Origin: Gaiellaceae bacterium
GTDB lineage: Bacteria > Actinomycetota > Thermoleophilia > Gaiellales > Gaiellaceae
Reading direction: 5' to 3'
Length of the DNA: 64,000 nt
Assembly: GCA_026002995.1 (NCBI GenBank)
Contig: BPGK01000001.1
Location: forward strand, 2,229,988 to 2,293,987
A program made the position numbers and the translations under genes. How positions within the stretch are numbered: position 1 is the stretch's first letter; each line of letters starts with the position of its first letter. Shown piece by piece: positions 8,526 to 15,302 of the stretch. Below the pieces are notes generated by a model. It was not told where the DNA came from. It saw nothing but the letters and a program-made list of their open reading frames with translations, and ran no database searches.

Positions 8526-9131
8526 TCAGAAGTCGACCCGCATCACGACACGGCGCTTGCTCGGGCGGCTCACCTCGCGGAAGCCCGCCGCCTCGAACAC
8601 CTTGCGCGTCCCGACGTGGATCTCGTCCCAGCTCACCTTCCGGCCCGGCTCGGTGACCATCGGGTAGCCCTCGAGCGCGCGGGCGCCGCGCTCACGGGCA
8701 TGCGCGACGGCCGCTCGCACGAGCGCGTAGCTCATGCCACGCCCCCGGTACCCCGCACGGGTGAACACGCACGTCACCGCCCACACGGTGTCGTCCTCCT
8801 TGTCCTCGTCGCGCCCCTCCCAAGGCGTTCGGTAGACGCGCAGGAGCCCCGGGTAGTGCGTGCGCGGCTCGACCGCGCACCAGCCGACCGGCTCGCCGTC
8901 GAGGTACGCGACAAGGCCTGCCGTCGTCTCGGCTCGCGGGTTCCCGCACTCGGTCTGCATGCGGAGCCGGTGAGCACGCTCCTCGGCCGGGAAGTGCTTG
9001 AACGCCTCCTTCGGCGCCAGCTTGTAGCGCTGGCACCAGCAGCGGGCGGCCGATCCACGCGCGCCGAACACGGCTCCGAGGTCTTCGCAGCTCGCGTGGT
9101 TCGCCGGGACGATCGTGAGGTCGAGGCTCAC
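8526..9131 (-). CDS. GNAT family N-acetyltransferase
   Basis: About 201 residues from the GTG at 9131 (VSLDLTIVPANH); the frame is open 24 bases further, but that extension is Arg-rich and runs toward the repeat element. The acetyl-CoA-binding signature is visible as VWAVTCVFTRAGYRGRGMS, with the R/Q-x-x-G-x-G/A pattern in RAGYRGRGM, followed by the helix YALVRAAVAHARERGA. An N-terminal CWCQRYK segment and the late FEAAGFREVSR strand fit a common actinobacterial subgroup. The acyl acceptor is unknown. It diverges from the hydrolase gene at 9541, and the element at 9150-9498 separates the two start regions. Confidence 0.87.
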   Translation of the reverse strand: MSLDLTIVPANHASCEDLGAVFGARGSAARCWCQRYKLAPKEAFKHFPAEERAHRLRMQTECGNPRAETTAGLVAYLDGEPVGWCAVEPRTHYPGLLRVYRTPWEGRDEDKEDDTVWAVTCVFTRAGYRGRGMSYALVRAAVAHARERGARALEGYPMVTEPGRKVSWDEIHVGTRKVFEAAGFREVSRPSKRRVVMRVDF

Positions 9132-9149
9132 GGGTTCACCGTATCGTCT

Positions 9150-9498
9150 GCGCAACAGGGGGTCAGGTCTCCCGTGTTGCGGGGCTTGTCGAGATCAAAC
9201 GACCCGATCGAGGCCTCGCCGCTAACCCGGTCGCGCCTCCCCGCGATGGGATGCGGAAGAGCCCGAGCCGACATCGGGACGGTCCAGCGCATCCTGCCCC
9301 CTGAACCTGTGGCACGTTGAAGATCGAGTCCTCTTCGCCCTGCGCAGCCCGGAAACGACCAGGAGGTCCCGTCTCCTCGTCGCTGCACGGCCTTCGCACG
9401 ACGCCCTGCAACACGGGAGACCTGACCCCTGTTGCGCGCCCTGCAACACGGGAGACCTGACCCCTGTTGCGTACGGGAGACCTGACCCCCTGTTGCGC
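9150..9498. mobile_element. 349-bp MITE-like unit with 26-bp inverted ends and 12-bp direct repeats
   Basis: The left end (9150-9175, starting GCGCAACAGGGGG) and the right end (9473-9498, ending CCCCCTGTTGCGC) are perfect 26-base inverted repeats. Both have the five-G variant of the family-A core, whereas the two internal copies have four. Immediately outside, ACCGTATCGTCT occurs at 9138-9149 and again at 9499-9510, a perfect 12-base direct repeat with the look of a target-site duplication. Removing the unit and one repeat would leave a short normal spacer between the divergent genes starting at 9131 and 9541. The interior 9182-9401 has no gene. No transposase is encoded, so it would be non-autonomous. 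Confidence 0.7.
9402..9471 (-). repeat. Two tandem family-A repeats with 35-base period
   Basis: The segment beginning CGCCCTGCAACACGGGAG and ending CCCTGTTGCG occurs twice without change, starting at 9402 and 9437. Each copy has GCAACA and TGTTGC arms (9408-9435 and 9443-9470). A third, half copy lacking the left arm follows directly and forms the right end of the 349-bp unit. Confidence 0.9.
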
Positions 9499-9540
9499 AC
9501 CGTATCGTCTCGTCTCCACGCTCACACGAGAGGAGACGAG

Positions 9541-10116
9541 ATGGCGGAGGTGCTGCTCTTCCACCACGTGCAGGGTCAGACCCCGGGCTTCCACGCCTTC
9601 GCGGACGAGCTGCGGCAGGCAGGCCACACGGTCCACACACCCGATCTCTTCGACGGGCGCACGTTCGGCTCGATCGACGAGGGCGTCGCATACGCCGAGA
9701 GCGTCGGCTTCGACGAGATCGTCGAGCGCGGCGTTCGCGCAGCGGACGGGCTGCCCGCCGAGCTCGTCTACGCCGGCTTCTCGCTCGGAGTGCTGCCCGC
9801 TCAGAAGCTCGCCCAGACCCGCCCCGGCGCGAAGGGCGCGCTCCTCTTCCACTCGTGCGTGCCTGCTTCGGCCTTCGGTGCATGGCCGACCGGTTTGCCG
9901 GTGCAGATCCACGGGATGGACGCCGATCCGTACTTCGTGGGCGAGGGGGACGTCGACGCCGCCCGCGAGCTCGCCGCCACAACACGTGGCGCGGCCGAGC
10001 TCTTCCTCTACCCAGGCGCTGGGCACCTCTTCGCCGACGCTAGCGTGCCGGATTACGACGAGGAGGCCGCGAAGCTCCTGACCGAGCGGGTGCTCGCGTT
10101 CCTGGCCGAAGCCTGA
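9541..10116 (+). CDS. Dienelactone hydrolase family protein
   Basis: A 191-residue alpha/beta hydrolase with start ATG preceded by AGGAG six bases upstream (GAGAGGAGACGAG). The fold markers are the N-terminal VLLFHHVQG strand with oxyanion histidines, the nucleophile elbow GFSLG with Ser81 (many dienelactone hydrolases have Cys here), an acidic residue near Asp127/Asp129 in HGMDADPYF, and His162 in PGAGHLF. The length is typical of small cytoplasmic dienelactone-hydrolase-like esterases. The physiological substrate is not known. It is monocistronic as far as can be seen, with the repeat-bounded unit inserted about 40 bases upstream, which may have separated it from its original promoter. Confidence 0.85.
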   Translation: MAEVLLFHHVQGQTPGFHAFADELRQAGHTVHTPDLFDGRTFGSIDEGVAYAESVGFDEIVERGVRAADGLPAELVYAGFSLGVLPAQKLAQTRPGAKGALLFHSCVPASAFGAWPTGLPVQIHGMDADPYFVGEGDVDAARELAATTRGAAELFLYPGAGHLFADASVPDYDEEAAKLLTERVLAFLAEA

Positions 10117-10193
10117 CGAACCGCTCGCGGCGTCGAAGCCCGGGAGGCGGTCGGCAGGAGCGCGAAGCCTGGCGGCTTGCACGGAGTCGAGCG

Positions 10194-10748
10194 GTGCTGC
10201 AAGCTCCCCGGGTGGTCCCGGAAGCACCTCTCGAGCGGACGGAGCACGGGCTCATCGCCCGCGGTGAGGGCTGGTACGTCCTGAACGCCCGCGATGCCGA
10301 GTGGAGAGCCGCCGAGGGCCGGGGCGCGGTGTGCGACCTGGAGGGCGACACGCGGTTCCCGCAACTCGGCATCCACATCTTCGTCCTCGGGCCCGGCGAG
10401 CCGATGTCGATGTACCACTGGGAGGCCGACCAGGAGGACTTCCTCGTCGTCGCAGGCGAGGCGCTGCTCCTAGCCGAGGGAGAGGAGCGGCCACTGCGAG
10501 CGTGGGACTTCGTGCACTGCCCGCCCCGCATGAGCCACACCATCATCGGCGCCGGCGAGGGATGCGTAGTCGTCGCGGTCGGCGCGCGCGAGCATCAGGA
10601 CGATCCCGGCTGGGGCGCGTACCCCGCCGACGAGACGGCGCGACGACACGCTGCCGGCGTCGAGGAGGAGACGAACGACGCGAGGGTCGCGTACGCGCAG
10701 GTGCCCCGGCGGCAGGTGACGGCCTACCGCGAGGGATGGCTTCCGTGA
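10194..10748 (+). CDS. Cupin domain protein
   Basis: A 184-residue single-domain cupin starting at GTG. Motif 1 is visible as GEPMSMYHWEADQEDFLVVAGE and motif 2 as PLRAWDFVHCPPRMSHTIIG, which would supply His and Glu ligands for a bound metal. The C-terminal tail (DDPGWGAYPADETARRHAAG) is polar and is shared by a group of actinobacterial cupins of unknown activity. No partner gene is evident, although it shares orientation with the hydrolase ending 77 bases upstream. Whether it is an enzyme or a ligand-binding protein cannot be decided. Confidence 0.85.
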   Translation: MLQAPRVVPEAPLERTEHGLIARGEGWYVLNARDAEWRAAEGRGAVCDLEGDTRFPQLGIHIFVLGPGEPMSMYHWEADQEDFLVVAGEALLLAEGEERPLRAWDFVHCPPRMSHTIIGAGEGCVVVAVGAREHQDDPGWGAYPADETARRHAAGVEEETNDARVAYAQVPRRQVTAYREGWLP

Positions 10749-10767
10749 GCGCCTGTTCCGAGCTCGC

Positions 10768-11028
10768 TCACCACGCTTCGTAGCCGCACCTCGAGCACAT
10801 GGGCACGACGCGGTACCCGATGATCGACTGCTGCGTCCCACGAGCCTTCTGGTAGAGCGGCTCCCTGCGATCCCCCATCGTCCGCGCACGGCACCGAGGG
10901 CAGACGTCGGGATCGCGTGGCCATCGGTGGAGACAGCGCCCGCAGGTGATCCAGATGATCGTGCCCTCGCGCTCGCCTCGGAGCGCGTCGGTCTCACCGC
11001 ACTCGGGACAGGCGATCCGCGCGCTCAT
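10768..11028 (-). CDS. Small zinc-ribbon protein
   Basis: An 86-residue protein with four CxxC knuckles: CPEC, CGRC, CPRC and CSRC, giving two probable four-cysteine zinc ribbons. Between them are WPRDPDVCPRCRART and KARGTQQSIIGYRVVPMC, which resemble the basic faces of nucleic-acid-binding ribbons. No further domain is present. It ends 20 bases from the cupin stop (convergent) and lies just downstream of the MMPL exporter gene on the same strand. A nucleic-acid or ribosome-associated role is possible, but no function is assigned. Confidence 0.7.
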   Translation of the reverse strand: MSARIACPECGETDALRGEREGTIIWITCGRCLHRWPRDPDVCPRCRARTMGDRREPLYQKARGTQQSIIGYRVVPMCSRCGYEAW

Positions 11029-11049
11029 CTCGAGGAGCGTCCGCCTCGG

Positions 11050-13335
11050 TCACGCCTCCGTCGCGCTCGGCTCGGGCTCGACTGCGGTTCCACCTTCCCG
11101 CTGCGGAGACTCGCCGTCGTGCGGCGGCTCGATCGTGATGTTCGGAAGCGCTCTGTCGAGCCAGCGCGGGATGTACCAGGTCTTCTCCCCGAGCCAGGTG
11201 AAGAACGCCGGAATGAGCGTCATCTTCACGACGAGCGCGTCGGTGAGGATGGCGACCGCGAGCAGGAGCCCGAACTCCTTCGAGACCCGATCGGGCGTGA
11301 GGACGAACGCGGCGAAGACCGTGCCCATGATGAGCGCAGCGGCCACGACCACACGGCCGATCGCCGCGATTCCGTGCTCGACGGCTTCCCGAGTGTTCAG
11401 CCCGTGGACGTGCTCCTCGCGGATGCGGCTCGTGAGGAAGACCATGTAGTCCATCGAGAGGCCGAACATGATCGCGAACGCGATCGGCGGCACGAAGGTC
11501 TCGATCGGCCCCGTGCGGTCGAGGCCCGTGAGGCCGAGCAGGTAGCCCTCCTGGATGACGAGCGTGAGCACGCCGAAGCCCACGAACGCCGACATGATCG
11601 TCGTCACCGCCGCAGTGAGCGAGACGACGATCGAGCGGAACGCCATCGCGAGCACGATGGACGTGACCCCGATGATGTAGAGGAGGAAGAGCGGCAGCCG
11701 CTCGTAGATGCGGTCGCCGATATCGATGAACGCAGCGTTCAGGCCGGAGACGTAGGCCACCGCGTCGCCGCCCTCGAGCGCGGCGGGGATCACGTCGTCG
11801 CGCAGCCGGTGCACGAGCTCCTCCGTTGCCTCGTCCTGGGGGGCCGAGTCGGGCGTCACGAACACGATCGCGACCGTGCCGGCGTCGTTCGTGTTCGGCT
11901 CCGCGACGGACGCGACGTCGGGGAGCGCGCGCACCCCGTCGTAGATCCGCTGCGGCGCGTCGGCGTCGCCGTTGATATCGACGACGATCGGAATCGGCCC
12001 GTTGAAGCCGGGCCCGAAGCCCTCCGCGAGCAGGTCGTACGCGCGCCGGGCCGTTTGCTCGGTCGGCTGCGTGCCCTGGTCGGAGGCGCCGAGGCGGACG
12101 AGGGCCGACGTCGCGGAGAGGACGAGCCCGAAGAGGAGCAGGATCACGAAGATCGGCCGGTGGTGGGCGGTCACGAACCGACCCCAGCCAGCGATCAGCG
12201 TCCGCTCGCGAGCCTCTTCCGCGTCGTCGATCGGCCTGAGGAAGGGGATCTTCAGGCGATCCACCTTGTGCCCGAGCTTGGCGAGCACGGCAAGCAGGAG
12301 CGAGTTCGCGATCAACACCGTCGTGAGGACGCCGAGCGAGGCTCCGAAGCCGAGCTTCGTCACGAAGTCGAGCCCGAAGAGCGCGAGCCCGCTCACCGAG
12401 ATCGCGACCGTGAGCCCGGCGAAGAGCACCGCCCGGCCGGCTGACGCCCCGGCCTCGGCCGCCGCGTCCGCCGGCGAGAGTCCCTCATGCAGGAGCTGCC
12501 GGAAACGGGTGACGATGAAGAGCGAGTAGTCGATGCCGACGCCGATCCCGATCATCGACACGAGGAGTGGCGTGACCGTGTTGATGTCCGTAAAGCCCGC
12601 CCAGATGAAGAGCAGGAGGAAGGCGCTACCCACGGCGACGAGCGCGAGGCCAATCGGGATCGCCGCGGCCGTGAACGTGCGGAAGACGACGAGCAGCACG
12701 ACGAGCGCCGCGAGCAGGCCGAGGATCTCCTGGATGCCTTGCTCGATCGGCGGGAACTCCGCCTCGCCGTTGAACTCGGCGACGATGCCGGCCGGCTCGA
12801 CCGTCTCGCGAACGGCCTCCTGCACCGCGAGGACGGCCTCCCGGTCGCGGTCGTAGATCACGCGGTCGAACTTCGCCTCGGTGTAGCCGATCCTGCCGTC
12901 GTCCGAGATCGTCCCGTCCGCGAACGGGTCGCCCACGCTCGCGATGCCGGCCCGCTCCTCGCTCCCGCGGAACTCGGGGCCCTGAAGCCTCGCGATGGCG
13001 GCCTCGATCGCCGCCTTCCGCTCGGGGGTGTCGAGACGCTCCCCTTCGGGCGCGGCGAAGACGAGGTTCAGCCCGCTGCCCTGCTCGGAGGAGAACTCCG
13101 CCTCGATCAGGTCGGTGGCCCGCTGCGTGTCGGAGCCCGGGATGGAGAACTCGTCGCGGAGGCTCCCGCCGATCGTCGCGACGAGGGCGACGAGCGCCAC
13201 GATGATCGCGACCCAGGCGAGGATCACGCGCCACGGGTGCTCCGCGCAGGAGCGTGTCCAGCGCGCGAGCGCTCCCGTCGAGAGCCGCTCGTGCGCGGCC
13301 AGGCGGTCGCGCCCGCCCTGTTCCTGCTCGGTCAC
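11050..13335 (-). CDS. MMPL family RND-type transporter
   Basis: About 761 residues from the GTG at 13335, which has a good ribosome site (AAAGGAG seven bases upstream); the frame continues to 13401 without comparable support. The protein has the duplicated RND layout: one N-terminal helix (RVILAWVAIIVALVALVA), a large outer loop, five helices including GIGVGIDYSLFIVTRFR, then a second half with a loop and the matching motif FGLSMDYMVFLTSRIREE. The conserved GxxxDY signatures of both halves are intact, as expected for proton-driven transport. Actinobacterial MMPL proteins move lipids, siderophores or drugs across the membrane; the cargo here is unknown. It is divergent from the VOC gene. Confidence 0.93.
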   Translation of the reverse strand: MTEQEQGGRDRLAAHERLSTGALARWTRSCAEHPWRVILAWVAIIVALVALVATIGGSLRDEFSIPGSDTQRATDLIEAEFSSEQGSGLNLVFAAPEGERLDTPERKAAIEAAIARLQGPEFRGSEERAGIASVGDPFADGTISDDGRIGYTEAKFDRVIYDRDREAVLAVQEAVRETVEPAGIVAEFNGEAEFPPIEQGIQEILGLLAALVVLLVVFRTFTAAAIPIGLALVAVGSAFLLLFIWAGFTDINTVTPLLVSMIGIGVGIDYSLFIVTRFRQLLHEGLSPADAAAEAGASAGRAVLFAGLTVAISVSGLALFGLDFVTKLGFGASLGVLTTVLIANSLLLAVLAKLGHKVDRLKIPFLRPIDDAEEARERTLIAGWGRFVTAHHRPIFVILLLFGLVLSATSALVRLGASDQGTQPTEQTARRAYDLLAEGFGPGFNGPIPIVVDINGDADAPQRIYDGVRALPDVASVAEPNTNDAGTVAIVFVTPDSAPQDEATEELVHRLRDDVIPAALEGGDAVAYVSGLNAAFIDIGDRIYERLPLFLLYIIGVTSIVLAMAFRSIVVSLTAAVTTIMSAFVGFGVLTLVIQEGYLLGLTGLDRTGPIETFVPPIAFAIMFGLSMDYMVFLTSRIREEHVHGLNTREAVEHGIAAIGRVVVAAALIMGTVFAAFVLTPDRVSKEFGLLLAVAILTDALVVKMTLIPAFFTWLGEKTWYIPRWLDRALPNITIEPPHDGESPQREGGTAVEPEPSATEA

Positions 13336-13430
13336 TCCCTCGCTCCTTTCTTCCCGGGTGGCGACGGCACCATACAGACCTGGAGCCGGTTCACGAGTCA
13401 TCGCTCGGGCGCTGAGTCTGCCGTCCTGTC

Positions 13431-13456
13431 ATCGTCTGACCTGTGATCGTCTGACC
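13431..13456. repeat. Short direct repeat in the MMPL-VOC divergent spacer
   Basis: ATCGTCTGACC occurs at 13431-13441 and again at 13446-13456, a 15-base period. It lies in the 150-base spacer between the divergent MMPL and VOC genes and could be a regulator site. Nothing else recognisable is present in that spacer. Confidence 0.35.
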
Positions 13457-13485
13457 CCAGAGGAGCTACGGCGAAGGAGGAACCG

Positions 13486-13902
13486 GTGACGAGAGCCGGC
13501 GGACGGATGATTCTCCCGAACCTCGCGACGCGCGACCTCGAACGCGCGAAGAGGTTCTTCGGCGAGCTCGGGTTCGAGCTCGACCCGCGCTTCACCGACG
13601 AGAACGCGGCCGCGATGGTCGTCAACGACCAGGCGGTCGTGATGCTCCTGCGCGAGGAGTTCTTCTCGAGCTTCACCTCGAAGGAGGTGGTCGACTCGAC
13701 GAGGCAGATCGAGACGATGATCGCGCTCTCGGCCGAGAGCCGCGAGGACGTCGACGCCTTCTACGACAAGGCGCTTGCGCTCGGCGCCTCGCCCGCGGGC
13801 GACCCCACGGAGATGGACTTCATGTACGCCCGCAGCTTCCTGGATCCCGACGGCCACCACTGGGAGGTCTTCTGGATCGATCCGGAGGCTCTCGAGTCGT
13901 AG
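13486..13902 (+). CDS. VOC (glyoxalase/bleomycin-resistance) superfamily protein
   Basis: A 138-residue two-repeat VOC protein. The first beta-alpha unit reads MILPNLATRDLERAKRFF and the second contains DVDAFYDKALALGA, ending with SFLDPDGHHWEVFWID, the usual C-terminal strand with the metal-binding Glu. GTG at 13486 has AAGGAGG five bases upstream and is preferred to an ATG at 13507. Relatives are often annotated as glyoxalase/extradiol-dioxygenase-like proteins of unknown substrate. The TAG stop codon lies inside the stem of a family-B repeat hairpin (13893-13932), so the last three residues are encoded by repeat sequence or have been co-opted into it. Confidence 0.88.
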   Translation: MTRAGGRMILPNLATRDLERAKRFFGELGFELDPRFTDENAAAMVVNDQAVVMLLREEFFSSFTSKEVVDSTRQIETMIALSAESREDVDAFYDKALALGASPAGDPTEMDFMYARSFLDPDGHHWEVFWIDPEALES

Positions 13903-13932
13903 CGGCGGGGCTTGCCTCGCCCCTACGACTCG
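13893..13932. repeat. Family-B palindrome overlapping the VOC gene end
   Basis: A perfect ten-base outer stem, CGAGTCGTAG with CTACGACTCG, encloses an imperfect inner stem around GGGGCTTGCC. The VOC gene's TAG (13900-13902) lies in the left arm. A 40-base hairpin here could act as a terminator. Confidence 0.85.
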
Positions 13933-13977
13933 ACCGCCCCCGCCGCGCCGACCCCGTGCCGGGACGAGAGCGACCCC

Positions 13978-14148
13978 GCAACAAGGGGGTCAGGTCTCCC
14001 GTGTTGCGACGAGGGAAAGCGTCGCGCGCGCGCGCGCAACGAACGCGACCTGACCCCTGGTGCTGCGTGACCCCTGGTGTTGCGCGGTCATGAGGGAAGG
14101 CATCGAGCACGCGCGCAACAAGAGGGACCTGACCCCCCGGTGTTGCGC
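13978..14148. repeat. Family-A repeat array between VOC and sigma-factor genes
   Basis: Three copies are visible: a full palindrome at 13978-14007 in plus orientation, a degenerate one at 14036-14066 followed by a partial direct repeat ending at 14084 (TGACCCCTGG repeated), and one at 14113-14148 with GCGCAACA and TGTTGCGC arms in the opposite orientation. A CG-alternating run lies at 14023-14036. The stretch GGCATCGAGCACGCGCG at 14100-14116 recurs at 33.4 and 44.9 kb. Confidence 0.85.
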
Positions 14149-14172
14149 AGTACGCCCCGACCGTCCGCCGCC

Positions 14173-14202
14173 CGTAGGGGAGAGGCTTGCCTCGCCCCTA
14201 CG
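14173..14202. repeat. Family-B palindrome overlapping the sigma-factor gene end
   Basis: CGTAGGGGAGAGGC pairs with GCCTCGCCCCTACG across a TT loop, with one mismatch. The sigma factor's stop codon (TAG read on the minus strand, 14198-14200) is part of the right arm. Confidence 0.85.
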
Positions 14203-15184
14203 ACGACTCTGCGCCTCCGTCGAGTCGCGGTGGAAGTCCGAAGAGCGGGAAGAGCCGCTCGGTGTCGAGGAAGAACGTGAGCTCGGCGATGCGCCCGCCT
14301 TCCACCTCGAGCACCTGGAGCGCCCACGGGTCGTACCCGTTCCCCGTCTGGGAGGGCTTGTACTGGCCGAACGCGGGCGCGCCGTTCGCCGAGCCGGCCG
14401 GCACGAGACGCGAGCCGCGACAGCCGATCCCGGGCCCGAGCCACCAGGTGAAGATGTCGTCGCGGCCCGAGAGCCAGAGATCAAACGGCGGCATGGACTG
14501 GATCGCGTCCTCGCGGATCAACTCGGTCAGGGCCGCCATGTCGTAGGCCTCGAACGCGGCGACGTAGCGGTCGAGGAGCTCGGCGTCGGCGGCGTCGATA
14601 GACGGCGCGGTCGTCGTCGACGACAGCTGCAGCGAGCCGAGGGTCGCGCGCGCCCGCTGGAGCGCGCTGTTCACCGAGGCGACGCTCGTCTCCAGCAGCT
14701 CGGCGACCTCTGAGGCCTGCCAGCGCAGCACCTCGCAGAGGATGAGCGCTGCGCGCTGCTTCGGCGGCAGGTGCTGGAGCGCCGCGACGAGAGCAAGCCG
14801 CACCGACTCGCGCGCAGCGACGACGTCGGCGGGATCGCCGTCCGGGACGACGAGCCCGTCGGGCATCGGCTCGATCCAGGGCACCTCCGGCGTGCGCAGG
14901 TTCTCGGCGAGGGGCTCGCCGGCCGGGCCGAGGTCTATCGGCCGCGCGCGCCGCTTGCGTCCTTCGAGCATGTCGAAGCAGACGTTCGTCGCGATGCGGT
15001 AGAGCCACGAGCGGAGCGCCGAGCGCCCCTCGAAGCGGTCGATCCCCCGCCAGGCGCGCAACATGGTCTCCTGCACCGCGTCCTCGGCGTCCGCGGACCC
15101 GAGCATGCGGTAGCAGAAGGCCATGAGCTCGACGCGGTGACGCTCGAGCTGGGCCTCGGCGGGAGCCGCCAGTGACTCGTGCAC
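14198..15184 (-). CDS. ECF-type RNA polymerase sigma factor with SnoaL-like C-terminal domain
   Basis: A 328-residue sigma factor. Region 2 covers about residues 12-90 ([39 protein letters not shown]). Region 4 covers about 135-195 ([17 protein letters not shown], then the helix-turn-helix [20 protein letters not shown]). Beyond that a SnoaL/NTF2-like domain ([34 protein letters not shown]) takes the place of a separate anti-sigma factor, as in the long actinobacterial ECF groups related to SigG/SigJ, where the tail controls activity. It is divergent from the DHA2 exporter, and the spacer holds an ECF-like promoter and two palindromes. The signal sensed by the tail is unknown. Confidence 0.92.
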   Translation of the reverse strand: MHESLAAPAEAQLERHRVELMAFCYRMLGSADAEDAVQETMLRAWRGIDRFEGRSALRSWLYRIATNVCFDMLEGRKRRARPIDLGPAGEPLAENLRTPEVPWIEPMPDGLVVPDGDPADVVAARESVRLALVAALQHLPPKQRAALILCEVLRWQASEVAELLETSVASVNSALQRARATLGSLQLSSTTTAPSIDAADAELLDRYVAAFEAYDMAALTELIREDAIQSMPPFDLWLSGRDDIFTWWLGPGIGCRGSRLVPAGSANGAPAFGQYKPSQTGNGYDPWALQVLEVEGGRIAELTFFLDTERLFPLFGLPPRLDGGAESS

Positions 15185-15192
15185 GCGACCAT

Positions 15193-15234
15193 CGTACGTA
15201 CGGCCCGCCGCTGCACGAGTGCGGTGAACCGCAC
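15193..15234. promoter_or_regulatory. Palindromes in the sigma-factor/exporter spacer
   Basis: CGTACGTACG (15193-15202) and GTGCGGTGAACCGCAC (15219-15234, seven-base arms around GA) are both perfect palindromes. They lie just upstream of the sigma-factor gene in the 118-base divergent spacer. They are plausible operators for a dimeric regulator, but none is encoded beside them. Confidence 0.4.
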
Positions 15235-15265
15235 CGCCGCGGCGTGTGCGCGCGGCTAGCGTGCC

Positions 15266-15292
15266 GGAACAGCGATCCGTCCCTCGACGTTA
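15266..15292 (+). promoter_or_regulatory. ECF-type promoter (GGAAC-N17-CGTTA) for the DHA2 exporter
   Basis: GGAAC at 15266-15270 and CGTTA at 15288-15292 are separated by 17 bases, the layout of many ECF sigma promoters. Transcription would begin about six to eight bases after CGTTA, only a few bases from the exporter's GTG at 15303, giving a nearly leaderless message. The adjacent ECF sigma gene is the obvious candidate to read it; that link is inferred. Confidence 0.5.
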
Positions 15293-15302
15293 GGAACCCC
15301 AC

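Noticed and set aside
9402..9498. Possible CRISPR array
   Set aside because: The copies are directly adjacent with a period of 35 and no spacers, each is a palindrome of REP type, and there are no cas genes.
10927..12444. A 505-codon plus-strand frame over the MMPL gene
   Set aside because: No protein-like features; it is antisense to a well-supported transporter.
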